NCBI RefSeq assembly: GCF_017104715.1
Contig: NZ_JAAGPI010000006.1
Span: forward strand, 186,001-250,000
Reading direction: 5' to 3'
DNA: 64,000 nucleotides
DNA from: Burkholderia sp. Ac-20365
Lineage (GTDB): Bacteria > Pseudomonadota > Gammaproteobacteria > Burkholderiales > Burkholderiaceae
Position 1 is the stretch's first letter. Each line of letters opens with the position of its first letter. The notes beneath the pieces are model-generated. The model was not told the DNA's origin. It was given only the letters and a program-made list of their open reading frames with translations, and made no database searches. A program made the position numbers and the translations under genes. Below, one piece after another: positions 52,984 to 60,804 of this stretch.

Positions 52984-53931
52984 TCAGGCGGCAATCGCGC
53001 GCCGGATCGCTTCTGCCAGTTCCGCCGCCTGGAACTTCGCGACGTAGCCGTTGGCGCCCGCGTTTCTCACATGCGCCTCGTTTGCCGCGCCCGTCAGCGA
53101 CGAATGGATCACCACGGGAATGTCGCGCGTGCGGTCATCGGCGCGAATCCGGCGCGTCAGCGTGAAGCCGTCCACTTCGGGCATCTCGAGATCGGTCAGT
53201 ACCATCGATACGCTGTCGCGCAGTCGCGTCCTGTTTTTCTTCGCTTCGTCGGCGAGCTTCGAGAGAATCTGCCACGCTTCTTCGCCCGTCTTGGCCATGA
53301 TGTATTCGGCGCCGATATCGCCGAGCGCCTGCTGGATCATCGAGCGCGCGAGGCCCGAATCGTCGGCGGCGAGAATGCGGGTGCCCGGCGGCACCTGGAA
53401 GTTCGCCGGCACGGTCGCCGACGGGTCCGACTGATGCGTGGGCAGCACATCGCGCAACACCTGTTCGACGTCGACCACCTGTGCCAGCCGCGAATCGCCC
53501 GTGTTGCCGTCGATCCGCGCAATGCTGGTGACGAGGCCCGTGCCGCCCGCCGCTTCAGCGGGCAGCACCTGGTTCCAGTCCAGACGCACGATGTCGTCCA
53601 CTTCCTGCACGGCGAAACCCTGCGTGGTGCGCGCGAATTCAGTCACGAGCAGGATGTTCAGCCCGCGCGTGGGTTCGCATCCCATCAGTCGCGGCAGATC
53701 CACGACGGGAATGACCTGGCCGCGAATATTGACGGCACCCATCACGCAAGGCGACGCGCCGACGATAGGCGTGATGGTGGGCATCGTCAGGATTTCGCGA
53801 ACCTTGAACACGTTGATGCCGTACAGCTCATGCGCGCTGTCGCCCGGCACGCTGCCGAGCCTGAAAAGGAGCAGTTCGAACTGGTTTGAACTGGTCAGGG
53901 TCGTACGGGCTTCAGTCGATTGGTGGTCCAT
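52984..53931 (-). CDS. cheV: CheV-type chemotaxis coupling protein (CheW-receiver fusion)
   Basis: 315 residues from ATG 53931; a GTG directly upstream (53934) is possible. The N-terminal CheW domain (residues 15-165) is ELLLFRLGS, YGINVFKVREIL and GAVNIRGQVIPVVDLPRLMG. The receiver domain (183-315) has the acidic pair ADDS, the phospho-acceptor Asp247 in MVLTDLEMPEVDG, and Lys in GYVAKFQ. It couples receptors to CheA and tunes adaptation. It is divergent from the chemoreceptor gene, which argues for joint function. Confidence 0.93.
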   Translation of the reverse strand: MDHQSTEARTTLTSSNQFELLLFRLGSVPGDSAHELYGINVFKVREILTMPTITPIVGASPCVMGAVNIRGQVIPVVDLPRLMGCEPTRGLNILLVTEFARTTQGFAVQEVDDIVRLDWNQVLPAEAAGGTGLVTSIARIDGNTGDSRLAQVVDVEQVLRDVLPTHQSDPSATVPANFQVPPGTRILAADDSGLARSMIQQALGDIGAEYIMAKTGEEAWQILSKLADEAKKNRTRLRDSVSMVLTDLEMPEVDGFTLTRRIRADDRTRDIPVVIHSSLTGAANEAHVRNAGANGYVAKFQAAELAEAIRRAIAA

Positions 53932-54292
53932 CACGGGGTTCCAGGAAATGGCGTGAGCGGCGACGCTCGGGCGATGCAGTTATGACGTTTAACGGCCTCG
54001 CCGCGGAAAACATGAACGCGGGACGCAAACGGCCATCGTCTTCCGGAAATGCGCTGATGTGGATCTTTTTTTCGGAAAAGATGCATTTCAAGGAATGAAT
54101 ATCTGTAATCCGGAGAAACACTAATCAAACGTTTGCGTTTTTGCCGTCTCTCAAGTTGCTCTGATCCCTGCCGATAGCGGAGTTGCCGGGTCGTCCGAAA
54201 TGCGGATTGCATACGGGCGAACAGGCTGCGACGAAGGTCTTGCCAGGCCGCCAAAGCATGATCAATCAGGCGTCAACCGTGGGGATTTGCCG
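53932..54292. other. Noncoding divergent region between cheV and the chemoreceptor gene
   Basis: 361 bp. The plus-strand sigma-28 promoter at 54151-54177 lies here. The stretch 54050-54130 is noticeably A+T-rich. I saw no equally good flagellar promoter facing cheV and no small gene. Confidence 0.6.
54151..54177 (+). promoter_or_regulatory. Sigma-28 (FliA) promoter of the chemoreceptor gene
   Basis: TCAAGTTG (54151-54158), an 11-bp spacer, then GCCGATAG (54170-54177). The flagellar consensus is TAAAGTTT-N11-GCCGATAA. The match is six of eight and seven of eight bases with exact spacing, and lies 115 bp before the chemoreceptor ATG. Confidence 0.85.
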
Positions 54293-55864
54293 ATGAAGAA
54301 AAACGAGCTGAATGTGAAGACGAAGCTGACGTTGGGATTTGCCCTGATCGCCATGATGACGATGATCGTCTCAGCGTTTTCCCTCAAGGCGCTCGACGAT
54401 GCCAACCGGCGCTTCCGGGATTACCTGCGCGGCGCCAGCGCGCGGGCCGATATGGTGATGCAGGTGCGAACCGCTGTCGACCGGCGCGCGATTGCGGCGC
54501 GCAATCTGGTGCTGGTCGCAAAGCCCGCCGACATCGACAAGGAAAAGGCGGCCGTGACCCAGGCTCACGAAGACGTCCAGAACCGGCTGCGCACGCTGAA
54601 GGCAATGAGCGCGGCATCTGACGCGCCGGAGACGACGCGCAATCTCGTCGCCGAGATCGACCGGATCGAGGGACAGTATGGTCCCGTCGCGCTGGCGATT
54701 GTCGACGCGGCGCTGAACAACCGGCATACCGAAGCGATCGCGCTGCTCGACGACAAGTGCCGGCCGCTGCTCGATGCGCTCGTCGACGCCACGGAGCGAT
54801 TCGCAAAGAACACGCACGACGCGCAAACCGAACTGGTCGATCAGGCGGATCAGCACTATGCGACGCAGCGGCTCATGCTGATCGTGTTTTGTCTCGCGGC
54901 AATCGTCACGGCCGTGACGGCGGGCATTCTGATTACGCGCAGCCTGATGCGCACGCTCGGCGCCGAACCCGCCGCGCTGAAGCTCGCCGCGCAGCGCGTG
55001 GCAGGCGGAGACCTGAGTGAGTTCGACGATATCGAGCGGGCGCCGCAAGGGAGCGTGCTGGCGTCGATGGGCGACATGCAGGGCAGTCTCGTCAAGCTGA
55101 TCACCCAGGTGCGCGCCGCGGCCGACGGGATCGCAACCGGCTCCAGCCAGATTGCGGCGGGCAATGCCGACCTGTCGTCGCGCACCGAGCAGCAGGCTTC
55201 GTCGCTGCAGGAAACCACCTCGAACATGGAGGAACTGACGGCAACCGTCACGCAGAACGCCGAGAACGCGCAGCAGGCGAGCGTGCTGGCAGCCAATGCG
55301 TCGGAAGTCTCGGGACGCGGCAGCGCGGTCGTCGGGCAGGTGGTCGACACGATGAACGACATCAGCCAGAGTTCGAGCAAGATCGCCGACATCATCGGCA
55401 TGATCGAAGGGATTGCGTTTCAGACCAACATCCTCGCGCTCAACGCGGCTGTGGAGGCGGCGCGTGCAGGCGAGCAGGGACGGGGTTTCGCCGTGGTGGC
55501 CAGCGAGGTGCGCAGTCTCGCGCAACGCTCGTCGGGCGCGGCGAAGGAGATCAGGGAACTGATCTCGAACTCGGTCCAGCGGGTTCAGGAGGGCTCGACG
55601 CTTGCCGCGCACGCGGGGCGGACGATGTCGGAAGTGACGCAAGCCGTGGCGCGCGTGACGGACATCATGGGCGAGATCGCGGCGGCGTCGAGCGAGCAGA
55701 GCCGCGGCATCGGCCAGGTCAATCAGGCCGTCGTGCAGATGGACCAGGTGACGCAACAGAATGCCGCGCTGGTCGAAGAGGCGGCCGCCGCTTCGCGTTC
55801 ACTCGAAGAGCAGGGCACGCAGCTGACGCGGGCTGTGATGTTCTTCCGTCTCGCGCCGGCGTAG
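54293..55864 (+). CDS. Methyl-accepting chemotaxis protein
   Basis: 523 residues from ATG 54293 ([16 protein letters not shown]). TM1 is at 11-31 and TM2 at 193-214. The periplasmic domain between them is of four-helix-bundle type, with no cysteine-rich or PAS features. A HAMP domain follows. The signalling tip is [43 protein letters not shown] (in pieces). There is no C-terminal NWETF tether, so it relies on other receptors for CheR/CheB recruitment. The ligand is unknown. Expression is expected with the flagellar regulon. Confidence 0.95.
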   Translation: MKKNELNVKTKLTLGFALIAMMTMIVSAFSLKALDDANRRFRDYLRGASARADMVMQVRTAVDRRAIAARNLVLVAKPADIDKEKAAVTQAHEDVQNRLRTLKAMSAASDAPETTRNLVAEIDRIEGQYGPVALAIVDAALNNRHTEAIALLDDKCRPLLDALVDATERFAKNTHDAQTELVDQADQHYATQRLMLIVFCLAAIVTAVTAGILITRSLMRTLGAEPAALKLAAQRVAGGDLSEFDDIERAPQGSVLASMGDMQGSLVKLITQVRAAADGIATGSSQIAAGNADLSSRTEQQASSLQETTSNMEELTATVTQNAENAQQASVLAANASEVSGRGSAVVGQVVDTMNDISQSSSKIADIIGMIEGIAFQTNILALNAAVEAARAGEQGRGFAVVASEVRSLAQRSSGAAKEIRELISNSVQRVQEGSTLAAHAGRTMSEVTQAVARVTDIMGEIAAASSEQSRGIGQVNQAVVQMDQVTQQNAALVEEAAAASRSLEEQGTQLTRAVMFFRLAPA

Positions 55865-55953
55865 CGTCATCTGGAATTGCGCTCGCTAAATAAAATTTCG
55901 CCGGTCAGCGGGTCGGGCCACAATATTTTCCTTCCCGGATCGTCACCACGGGT

Positions 55954-56532
55954 ATGGAAACGCCAAACGCCCCGAGCACGCTGACCGAGCAGGACCGCGA
56001 AATCGCCGATGCGGTCGCCCGCGAGCGCCCGAGGCTGCGCAATTTCATCCGTCGCCGCGTCCTCGATCAGGACGAAGCCGACGACATCCTTCAGGACGTG
56101 TTCGAAGAACTCGTCGAGGCCTGGCGTCTGCCGGAGCCCGTCGAGCAGGTGGGCGCGTGGCTGTTTCGCGTCGCGCGCAACCGGATCATCGACCGCTTCC
56201 GCAAGAAGAAGGAAGCGCCGCTGCCCGAACCCGTCGGTATCGACGAAACGGACGGCGACTATCGCCTGGACCTTGCCTTGCCCTCGGCCGATGCCGGCCC
56301 CGAGGCGGCGTACGCACGCGCGGCGTTGCTCGACGCTCTGCGCGCCGCGCTCGACGAATTGCCCGCGAACCAGCGCGAGGTTTTTATCGCACACGAACTG
56401 GACGGACACAGCTTCAAGGCACTGTCGGCGTCGACGGGTATCGGCGTCAACACGCTGCTCGCGCGCAAGCGCTACGCGGTGCTGTATCTGCGCGAGCGCC
56501 TGCGATCGTCGTGGGACGACTTCGAGATCTGA
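55954..56532 (+). CDS. ECF-type RNA polymerase sigma factor
   Basis: 192 residues. Region 2 is LRNFIRRRVLDQDEADDILQDVFEELVEAW with FRVARNRIIDRFRKKK. Region 4 is LPANQREVFIAHELDGHSFKALSASTGIGVNTLLARKRYAVLYLRERL (in pieces). No zinc-finger anti-sigma gene follows. Instead a small two-helix membrane protein is next (16 bp), so that protein may be the regulator. It is not one of the housekeeping-type ECFs I can name. Confidence 0.92.
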   Translation: METPNAPSTLTEQDREIADAVARERPRLRNFIRRRVLDQDEADDILQDVFEELVEAWRLPEPVEQVGAWLFRVARNRIIDRFRKKKEAPLPEPVGIDETDGDYRLDLALPSADAGPEAAYARAALLDALRAALDELPANQREVFIAHELDGHSFKALSASTGIGVNTLLARKRYAVLYLRERLRSSWDDFEI

Positions 56533-56548
56533 ATCAAAGGAGAAAAGA

Positions 56549-56863
56549 ATGAGATTCCGCCGCAAATTTTTCGCCAGGGCGCTGTTGATCGTGCTGATCA
56601 TCGCGCTGATGGGCTGGATCGTGATGAGGCTATGGAACTGGATCATCCCGACGCTCATCGTCGATGCGCATCTGATCGACTATCCGCGCGCGATCGGTCT
56701 GCTCGTGCTGTGCCGGATCCTGTTCGGCGGATTCCGCGGACATGGCGGCTGCTACAAGGCAAGGCACTGGCAGCAATGGCAGCAGATGACGCAGCAGGAG
56801 CGTGAGCGCTTGCGCAACGACTCGATGCCGGGTTCGCGCCCGAACGAAGGAGCGGGCACATGA
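56549..56863 (+). CDS. Small membrane protein linked to the ECF sigma factor
   Basis: 104 residues after AAAGGAGAAAAGA. Two membrane helices are at about 10-32 (ALLIVLIIALMGWIVMRLW) and 44-62. A glycine-rich cytoplasmic or periplasmic stretch (GGFRGHGGCYKARHW) follows, then QQMTQQERERLRND. This TM-Gly/His-rich-MTxxER layout recurs in small proteins next to ECF sigma genes. A role as anti-sigma or sensor partner is inference. The stop overlaps the ferredoxin start (ATGA). Confidence 0.75.
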   Translation: MRFRRKFFARALLIVLIIALMGWIVMRLWNWIIPTLIVDAHLIDYPRAIGLLVLCRILFGGFRGHGGCYKARHWQQWQQMTQQERERLRNDSMPGSRPNEGAGT

Positions 56864-57156
56864 CGCGCGATGCCGCTTCAGCCTGCAAGCAGCCGCCCGG
56901 CGTGATCGTGCCGCATGTGAACTTCGCCCGCTGCGAAGGCAAGGCGGATTGCGCGGTGGTGTGCCCTGAAGACGTATTCGATATCCGCCGCATCGATGCA
57001 GCCGACTACCAGACGCTGCGGCCATTGCAACGCTTCAAGCTGCGCGTGCATGGCATGAAGGTCGCCTACGTGCCGCGTGCGGATGCGTGCCGCGCGTGCG
57101 GGCTGTGTGTGTCGGCATGTCCCGAGCACGCGATCACGCTCGTCAGGGCGCGCTGA
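56860..57156 (+). CDS. Ferredoxin, probable seven-iron type
   Basis: 98 residues, with its start overlapping the previous stop. The first cluster has only Cys25-x5-Cys31-x3-Cys35-Pro (CEGKADCAVVCP), the pattern of a [3Fe-4S] site. The second, Cys77xxCys80xxCys83xxxCys87-Pro (CRACGLCVSACP), is a standard [4Fe-4S] motif. The insertion between them (about 40 residues) is longer than in FdxA. It is a soluble electron carrier whose partner is not in the operon. Confidence 0.85.
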   Translation: MTRDAASACKQPPGVIVPHVNFARCEGKADCAVVCPEDVFDIRRIDAADYQTLRPLQRFKLRVHGMKVAYVPRADACRACGLCVSACPEHAITLVRAR

Positions 57157-57183
57157 CGCTTCGCTGACCCTTCGCTGACTCTT
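57151..57183 (+). repeat. Three 11-bp tandem repeats at the ferredoxin 3' end
   Basis: The units CGCTGACGCTT, CGCTGACCCTT and CGCTGACTCTT are adjacent and differ only at position 8. A truncated fourth (CGCTT) follows. The ferredoxin stop codon is inside unit 1. In other frames each unit contains TGA, so the array may act as a stop buffer. Confidence 0.8.
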
Positions 57184-57206
57184 CGCTTTCACATGAGGTT
57201 GAGAAC

Positions 57207-57458
57207 ATGACGATGCTCAGTCCACATGAACTGGCGACCCTGATGCTCGTGCGCAGCGCGCCGGATCAGCTCGACACGACGCGTGTCGAACTCGATACGC
57301 TGCTCGATTACCGGCTCATTTCCGTCGAGCCGCGAGCCGGCGGCTGGCGTCGTCCGATGCTGACGCCTGCGGGCGCGCATCTGCTGGAGGTTGCCGCGCG
57401 CGTCGAACGAAAACGTTACGATGATGAGCCGGCGACGGAAGAACACTACGCGGACTGA
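57207..57458 (+). CDS. Conserved hypothetical protein, 83 aa
   Basis: I do not recognise this protein. It has 83 residues, preceded by GAGGTTGAGAAC. It begins MTMLSPHELATLMLV, has an ELDTLLDYRLISVEPRAGGWRRPMLTPAGAHLLEVAARV core (in pieces), and ends acidic. The pattern of helices followed by LTPAGAHLL resembles the wing of a small winged-helix protein, without enough length to be sure. It lies between the ferredoxin and the ABC exporter genes on the same strand. Confidence 0.65.
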   Translation: MTMLSPHELATLMLVRSAPDQLDTTRVELDTLLDYRLISVEPRAGGWRRPMLTPAGAHLLEVAARVERKRYDDEPATEEHYAD

Positions 57459-57507
57459 CACAATACCGCTGTCGCCCACGCTGTCGCCCATTCAACCAGG
57501 AATTTCG

Positions 57508-59328
57508 ATGCCCGATACCGCCGCGCGCACGTCACGCGTCACGCCGCTTTTCGCCCTGTTGCCGTTTCTGCGCCCGTATGCGAAGCGCTGGGCGCTCGCG
57601 TTTCTTGCGCTGCTGACGTCGGCGGGCGCGACGCTGGCGCTGCCCGTCGCGTTCAAGTATCTGATCGATCGCGGTTTTGCGAGTGGCGACCGTACGCATA
57701 TCGATCGCTACTTCATCGCGCTGTTCGTCGTCTCGCTGATTCTCGCCGCTGCGACGGCGCTGCGCTTCTATTGGGTGTCGTGGCTCGGCGAACGGGTCAC
57801 GGCCGATTTGCGGCGCGCCGTCTACGACCACGTAATGCGCATGAGCCCGCAGTTCTTCGAGACCACGCAGACGGGCGAAGTGCTGTCGCGCCTGACTACC
57901 GATACCACGCTGATCCAGACCGTGGTGGGCACGAGCCTGTCGCTGGGGCTGCGCAACCTGCTGCTGGCCGTCGGCGGCGTGGCGATGCTGGTCGCGACGA
58001 GCCCGGTGCTGTCCGGCTACATCATCGTGACGCTGGTCGTCGTGGTGGCGCCTATCGTGATCTTCGGGCGACGCGTGCGGCGGCTGTCGCGCGCGAGCCA
58101 GGACAAGATCGCAAACGCAAGCGCGCTGGCGGGCGAGGTGCTCAACGCGATGCCGACCGTGCAGTCGTACACGCAGGAGCGCTACGAGTCGAAACGTTTT
58201 GGCGGCGCGGTCGACATCGCTTTCGATACCGCGCTCACACGCATCCGCGCGCGTGCTTCGCTGACGGCCGTGGTGATCGTGTTCGTGTTCGCGGCGATCG
58301 TGTTCGTGCTCTGGCTGGGCGCGCAGGCAGTGCTGGCAGGGAAGATGACCGCGGGCCAGTTGTCGCAGTTCATCCTCTATGCGGTGTTCACGGCGGGTGC
58401 CGTGGGCGCTGTCGCCGAAGTGTGGGGCGATCTTCAACGTGCTGCGGGCGCGACGGAACGGCTGCTGCAGCTGCTTGCGGCGCGCTCGCCGGTGGTGGAA
58501 GCGCAGACGACGGTGCCGCTGCCGGCGCAAGGCGACGGTATCCGCTTCGACAACGTGAGCTTCTCCTATCCGTCGCGTCCGGGCATCGCGGCGCTCTCCG
58601 GCTTTTCGCTCGATGTGCATCCGGGCGAGCATGTCGCGCTGGTCGGGCCGTCTGGCGCGGGCAAAACCACGCTATTTCAGCTGCTGCTGCGTTTCTACGA
58701 TCCGCAGTCCGGCAGCATCCTGATCAACGGTGTGCCGACCAGTCAGGTGCCGCTCGATTCATTGCGCAAGGCAATCGGCGTCGTGTTGCAGGAGTCGGTG
58801 ATTTTTTCGGGCAGCGTGCTCGACAACATCCGCTACGGGATGCCCGACGCGACGCTCGCACAAGTGCAACGCGCTGCCGACATGGCGGCAGCCGCCGGCT
58901 TTATCGACGAACTGCCGCAGGGCTATGACACGTTCCTCGGCGAACGCGGCGTGCGGCTGTCGGGCGGACAGCGTCAGCGGCTTGCCATCGCGCGTGCGAT
59001 TCTGAAGAACCCACCCATTCTGCTTCTCGACGAAGCGACAAGCGCGCTCGATGCCGCAAGCGAACGCCTCGTGCAGACGGCACTGGACAACGCCGCGCTG
59101 AATCGCACGACACTTGTGATCGCGCATCGGCTCGCCACCGTGCAGCAGGCGGATCGCATTATCGTGCTCGATCAGGGGCGCATTGTTGCGCAAGGCCGTC
59201 ACGCGGAGCTTTTGCAGCGTTCGCCGCTTTATGCACAGCTTGCGGCGCTGCAGTTCGGCGAACATTCCAGGACGGGAGAGCGTGACGTCGCGCACGCTCA
59301 TGTCGATTCCCCGCTTGACGCTCAATGA
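57508..59328 (+). CDS. ABC exporter, fused permease/ATPase (MsbA-related)
   Basis: 606 residues after ACCAGGAATTTCG. Six membrane helices are in residues 25-300. Walker A is GPSGAGKTT, the signature is LSGGQRQR, Walker B is ILLLDEATSALD, and the switch His is in IAHRLAT. The permease opening PFLRPYAKRWALAFLALLTSAGATLALPVAFKYLIDRGF (in pieces) matches the MsbA-related subgroup common in alpha- and betaproteobacteria. It works as a homodimer. The substrate is unknown. Unlike the exporter at 14100-15935, it is last in a string of small same-strand genes. Confidence 0.93.
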   Translation: MPDTAARTSRVTPLFALLPFLRPYAKRWALAFLALLTSAGATLALPVAFKYLIDRGFASGDRTHIDRYFIALFVVSLILAAATALRFYWVSWLGERVTADLRRAVYDHVMRMSPQFFETTQTGEVLSRLTTDTTLIQTVVGTSLSLGLRNLLLAVGGVAMLVATSPVLSGYIIVTLVVVVAPIVIFGRRVRRLSRASQDKIANASALAGEVLNAMPTVQSYTQERYESKRFGGAVDIAFDTALTRIRARASLTAVVIVFVFAAIVFVLWLGAQAVLAGKMTAGQLSQFILYAVFTAGAVGAVAEVWGDLQRAAGATERLLQLLAARSPVVEAQTTVPLPAQGDGIRFDNVSFSYPSRPGIAALSGFSLDVHPGEHVALVGPSGAGKTTLFQLLLRFYDPQSGSILINGVPTSQVPLDSLRKAIGVVLQESVIFSGSVLDNIRYGMPDATLAQVQRAADMAAAAGFIDELPQGYDTFLGERGVRLSGGQRQRLAIARAILKNPPILLLDEATSALDAASERLVQTALDNAALNRTTLVIAHRLATVQQADRIIVLDQGRIVAQGRHAELLQRSPLYAQLAALQFGEHSRTGERDVAHAHVDSPLDAQ

Positions 59329-59653
59329 CTGCACGCGGCTTCGGCCGCGTCATCACATCAGGCCCAAGGATTGCTGCTCGCGCAGATAGCCGCGCAACGA
59401 CGGATTGTTTCAACCGGCGAGCCGATCGCTCGTGTTGTTGATCTCCGTTCATGAAGTTGTGTTGACCGTCGTGTCGAAGCTGACACGGCGCCTACAATGA
59501 AAATTCTCCGGTCTTCGATCGACGTACGGATGAGGCCTCGATTCGCGCTGCCTGCGCGCAGCGCCCGATGACAACTTTTTTCCGACCAGATGCGGCAACG
59601 CCGGCTCGCACGTCAAGACCCGGCGTGAGCATCGTGATGCAACAGGACATTCC
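59329..59653. other. Noncoding region before the YbdK-type ligase gene
   Basis: 325 bp. A hairpin with a UUCG-type loop (59333-59350) follows the ABC gene. TACAAT at 59493-59498 could be the -10 of a ligase promoter, but no good -35 lies 16-18 bp upstream. AGGACATTCC at the right end is the ligase RBS. Confidence 0.5.
59333..59350 (+). terminator. Tetraloop hairpin after the ABC exporter gene
   Basis: ACGCGGC and GCCGCGT form a perfect 7-bp stem with a TTCG loop, 4 bp after the stop codon. No T-run follows. Confidence 0.5.
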
Positions 59654-60781
59654 ATGCTGCAGCCATTTGCGTCATCCGAACCGTTCACGATGGGCGTCGA
59701 ACTCGAAGTTCAGGTCCTCAATACGCATGACTACAACCTGACGAAAGCGGCCACTGAGTTGCTGAGCCGCGTGCGGGAGCAGAAGTTCGCGGGCTCGATC
59801 AAGCCGGAGACGACGGAAGGCATGATCGAACTGGCGACGGGCGTATGCCAGGATTTCGATCAGGCGAGACGCGAATTGATTGGCCTGCGCGACACGCTGA
59901 TCCGGGCCGCCGATTTTCTGAACGTCGGCGTGTGCGGCGGCGGCACGAATTTCTTCCAGAACTGGTACGACCAGCGCTCCGACGGGCGCGAACGCTCCGA
60001 ATATCTGATGGAGCTATACGGCGCGATATACCAGCAGTTCACGATCTTCGGACAGCATGTGCATGTGGGCTGTCCCGACCCCGACTCGGCGCTCGTTCTG
60101 CTGCATTCGCTTTCGCGTTACGTGCCGCATTTCATCGCGCTCGCGGCTTCGTCGCCGTATGTGCAGGGCAGCGACACGCAGTTCCAGTGCGCGCGGCTCA
60201 ACTCGGTTGCGCCGTTTCCTTTATCGGGGTGTGCGCCGTTCGTGACGACGTGGACCGAGTTCGAAGCGTATTTCGCGCGCATGGAGAACACGGGTCTCGT
60301 CAAAAGCCTGAAGGATTTCTACTGGGACATCCGTCCAAGCCCAGGCTACGGCACCATCGAAGTGCGTGTGATGGATACGCCGCTGCGCGTCGAGTGGGCC
60401 GCCGCGATTGCTGCCTATATCCAGTCGGTGGCGCGCTATGTGCTGATCGACAAGCCTCTGCATCTGAGCGAACGCGACTATGAGGTTTACCGGTCGAACC
60501 GGTTCATGGCGTGCCGCTTCGGGCTCGACGGAAAATGTGTGAATCCGGAGACAGGTCAGCGCGCGCCGATTCGTGACGAGATTCTCGCCACGCTGGATGC
60601 CGTCGCTCCGCATGCGCGCATTCTGGGCGCGGAGGAAGGACTGGATATCGTCAGGCGCACGGTGACGAACGGTGTCAGCGACGCCATGTGGTTGCGCCGG
60701 ATCTACGGCAAACATGCGTCGCTGCATGAAGTAGCGCGCCAGCAATGTCAGATCTGGCGTGGCGCGCAGGTGCAGGAATAA
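59654..60781 (+). CDS. ybdK: Carboxylate-amine ligase, YbdK family (GCS2)
   Basis: 375 residues. The start [13 protein letters not shown] and the blocks [51 protein letters not shown] (in pieces) and [18 protein letters not shown] belong to the glutamate-cysteine ligase type 2 family. E. coli YbdK has weak gamma-glutamyl-cysteine ligase activity; the physiological substrate is unknown. It stands alone, convergent with the LuxR gene (23 bp between stops). Confidence 0.92.
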   Translation: MLQPFASSEPFTMGVELEVQVLNTHDYNLTKAATELLSRVREQKFAGSIKPETTEGMIELATGVCQDFDQARRELIGLRDTLIRAADFLNVGVCGGGTNFFQNWYDQRSDGRERSEYLMELYGAIYQQFTIFGQHVHVGCPDPDSALVLLHSLSRYVPHFIALAASSPYVQGSDTQFQCARLNSVAPFPLSGCAPFVTTWTEFEAYFARMENTGLVKSLKDFYWDIRPSPGYGTIEVRVMDTPLRVEWAAAIAAYIQSVARYVLIDKPLHLSERDYEVYRSNRFMACRFGLDGKCVNPETGQRAPIRDEILATLDAVAPHARILGAEEGLDIVRRTVTNGVSDAMWLRRIYGKHASLHEVARQQCQIWRGAQVQE

Positions 60782-60804
60782 TCGTTCGCGAAGACAGCAC
60801 AGCG

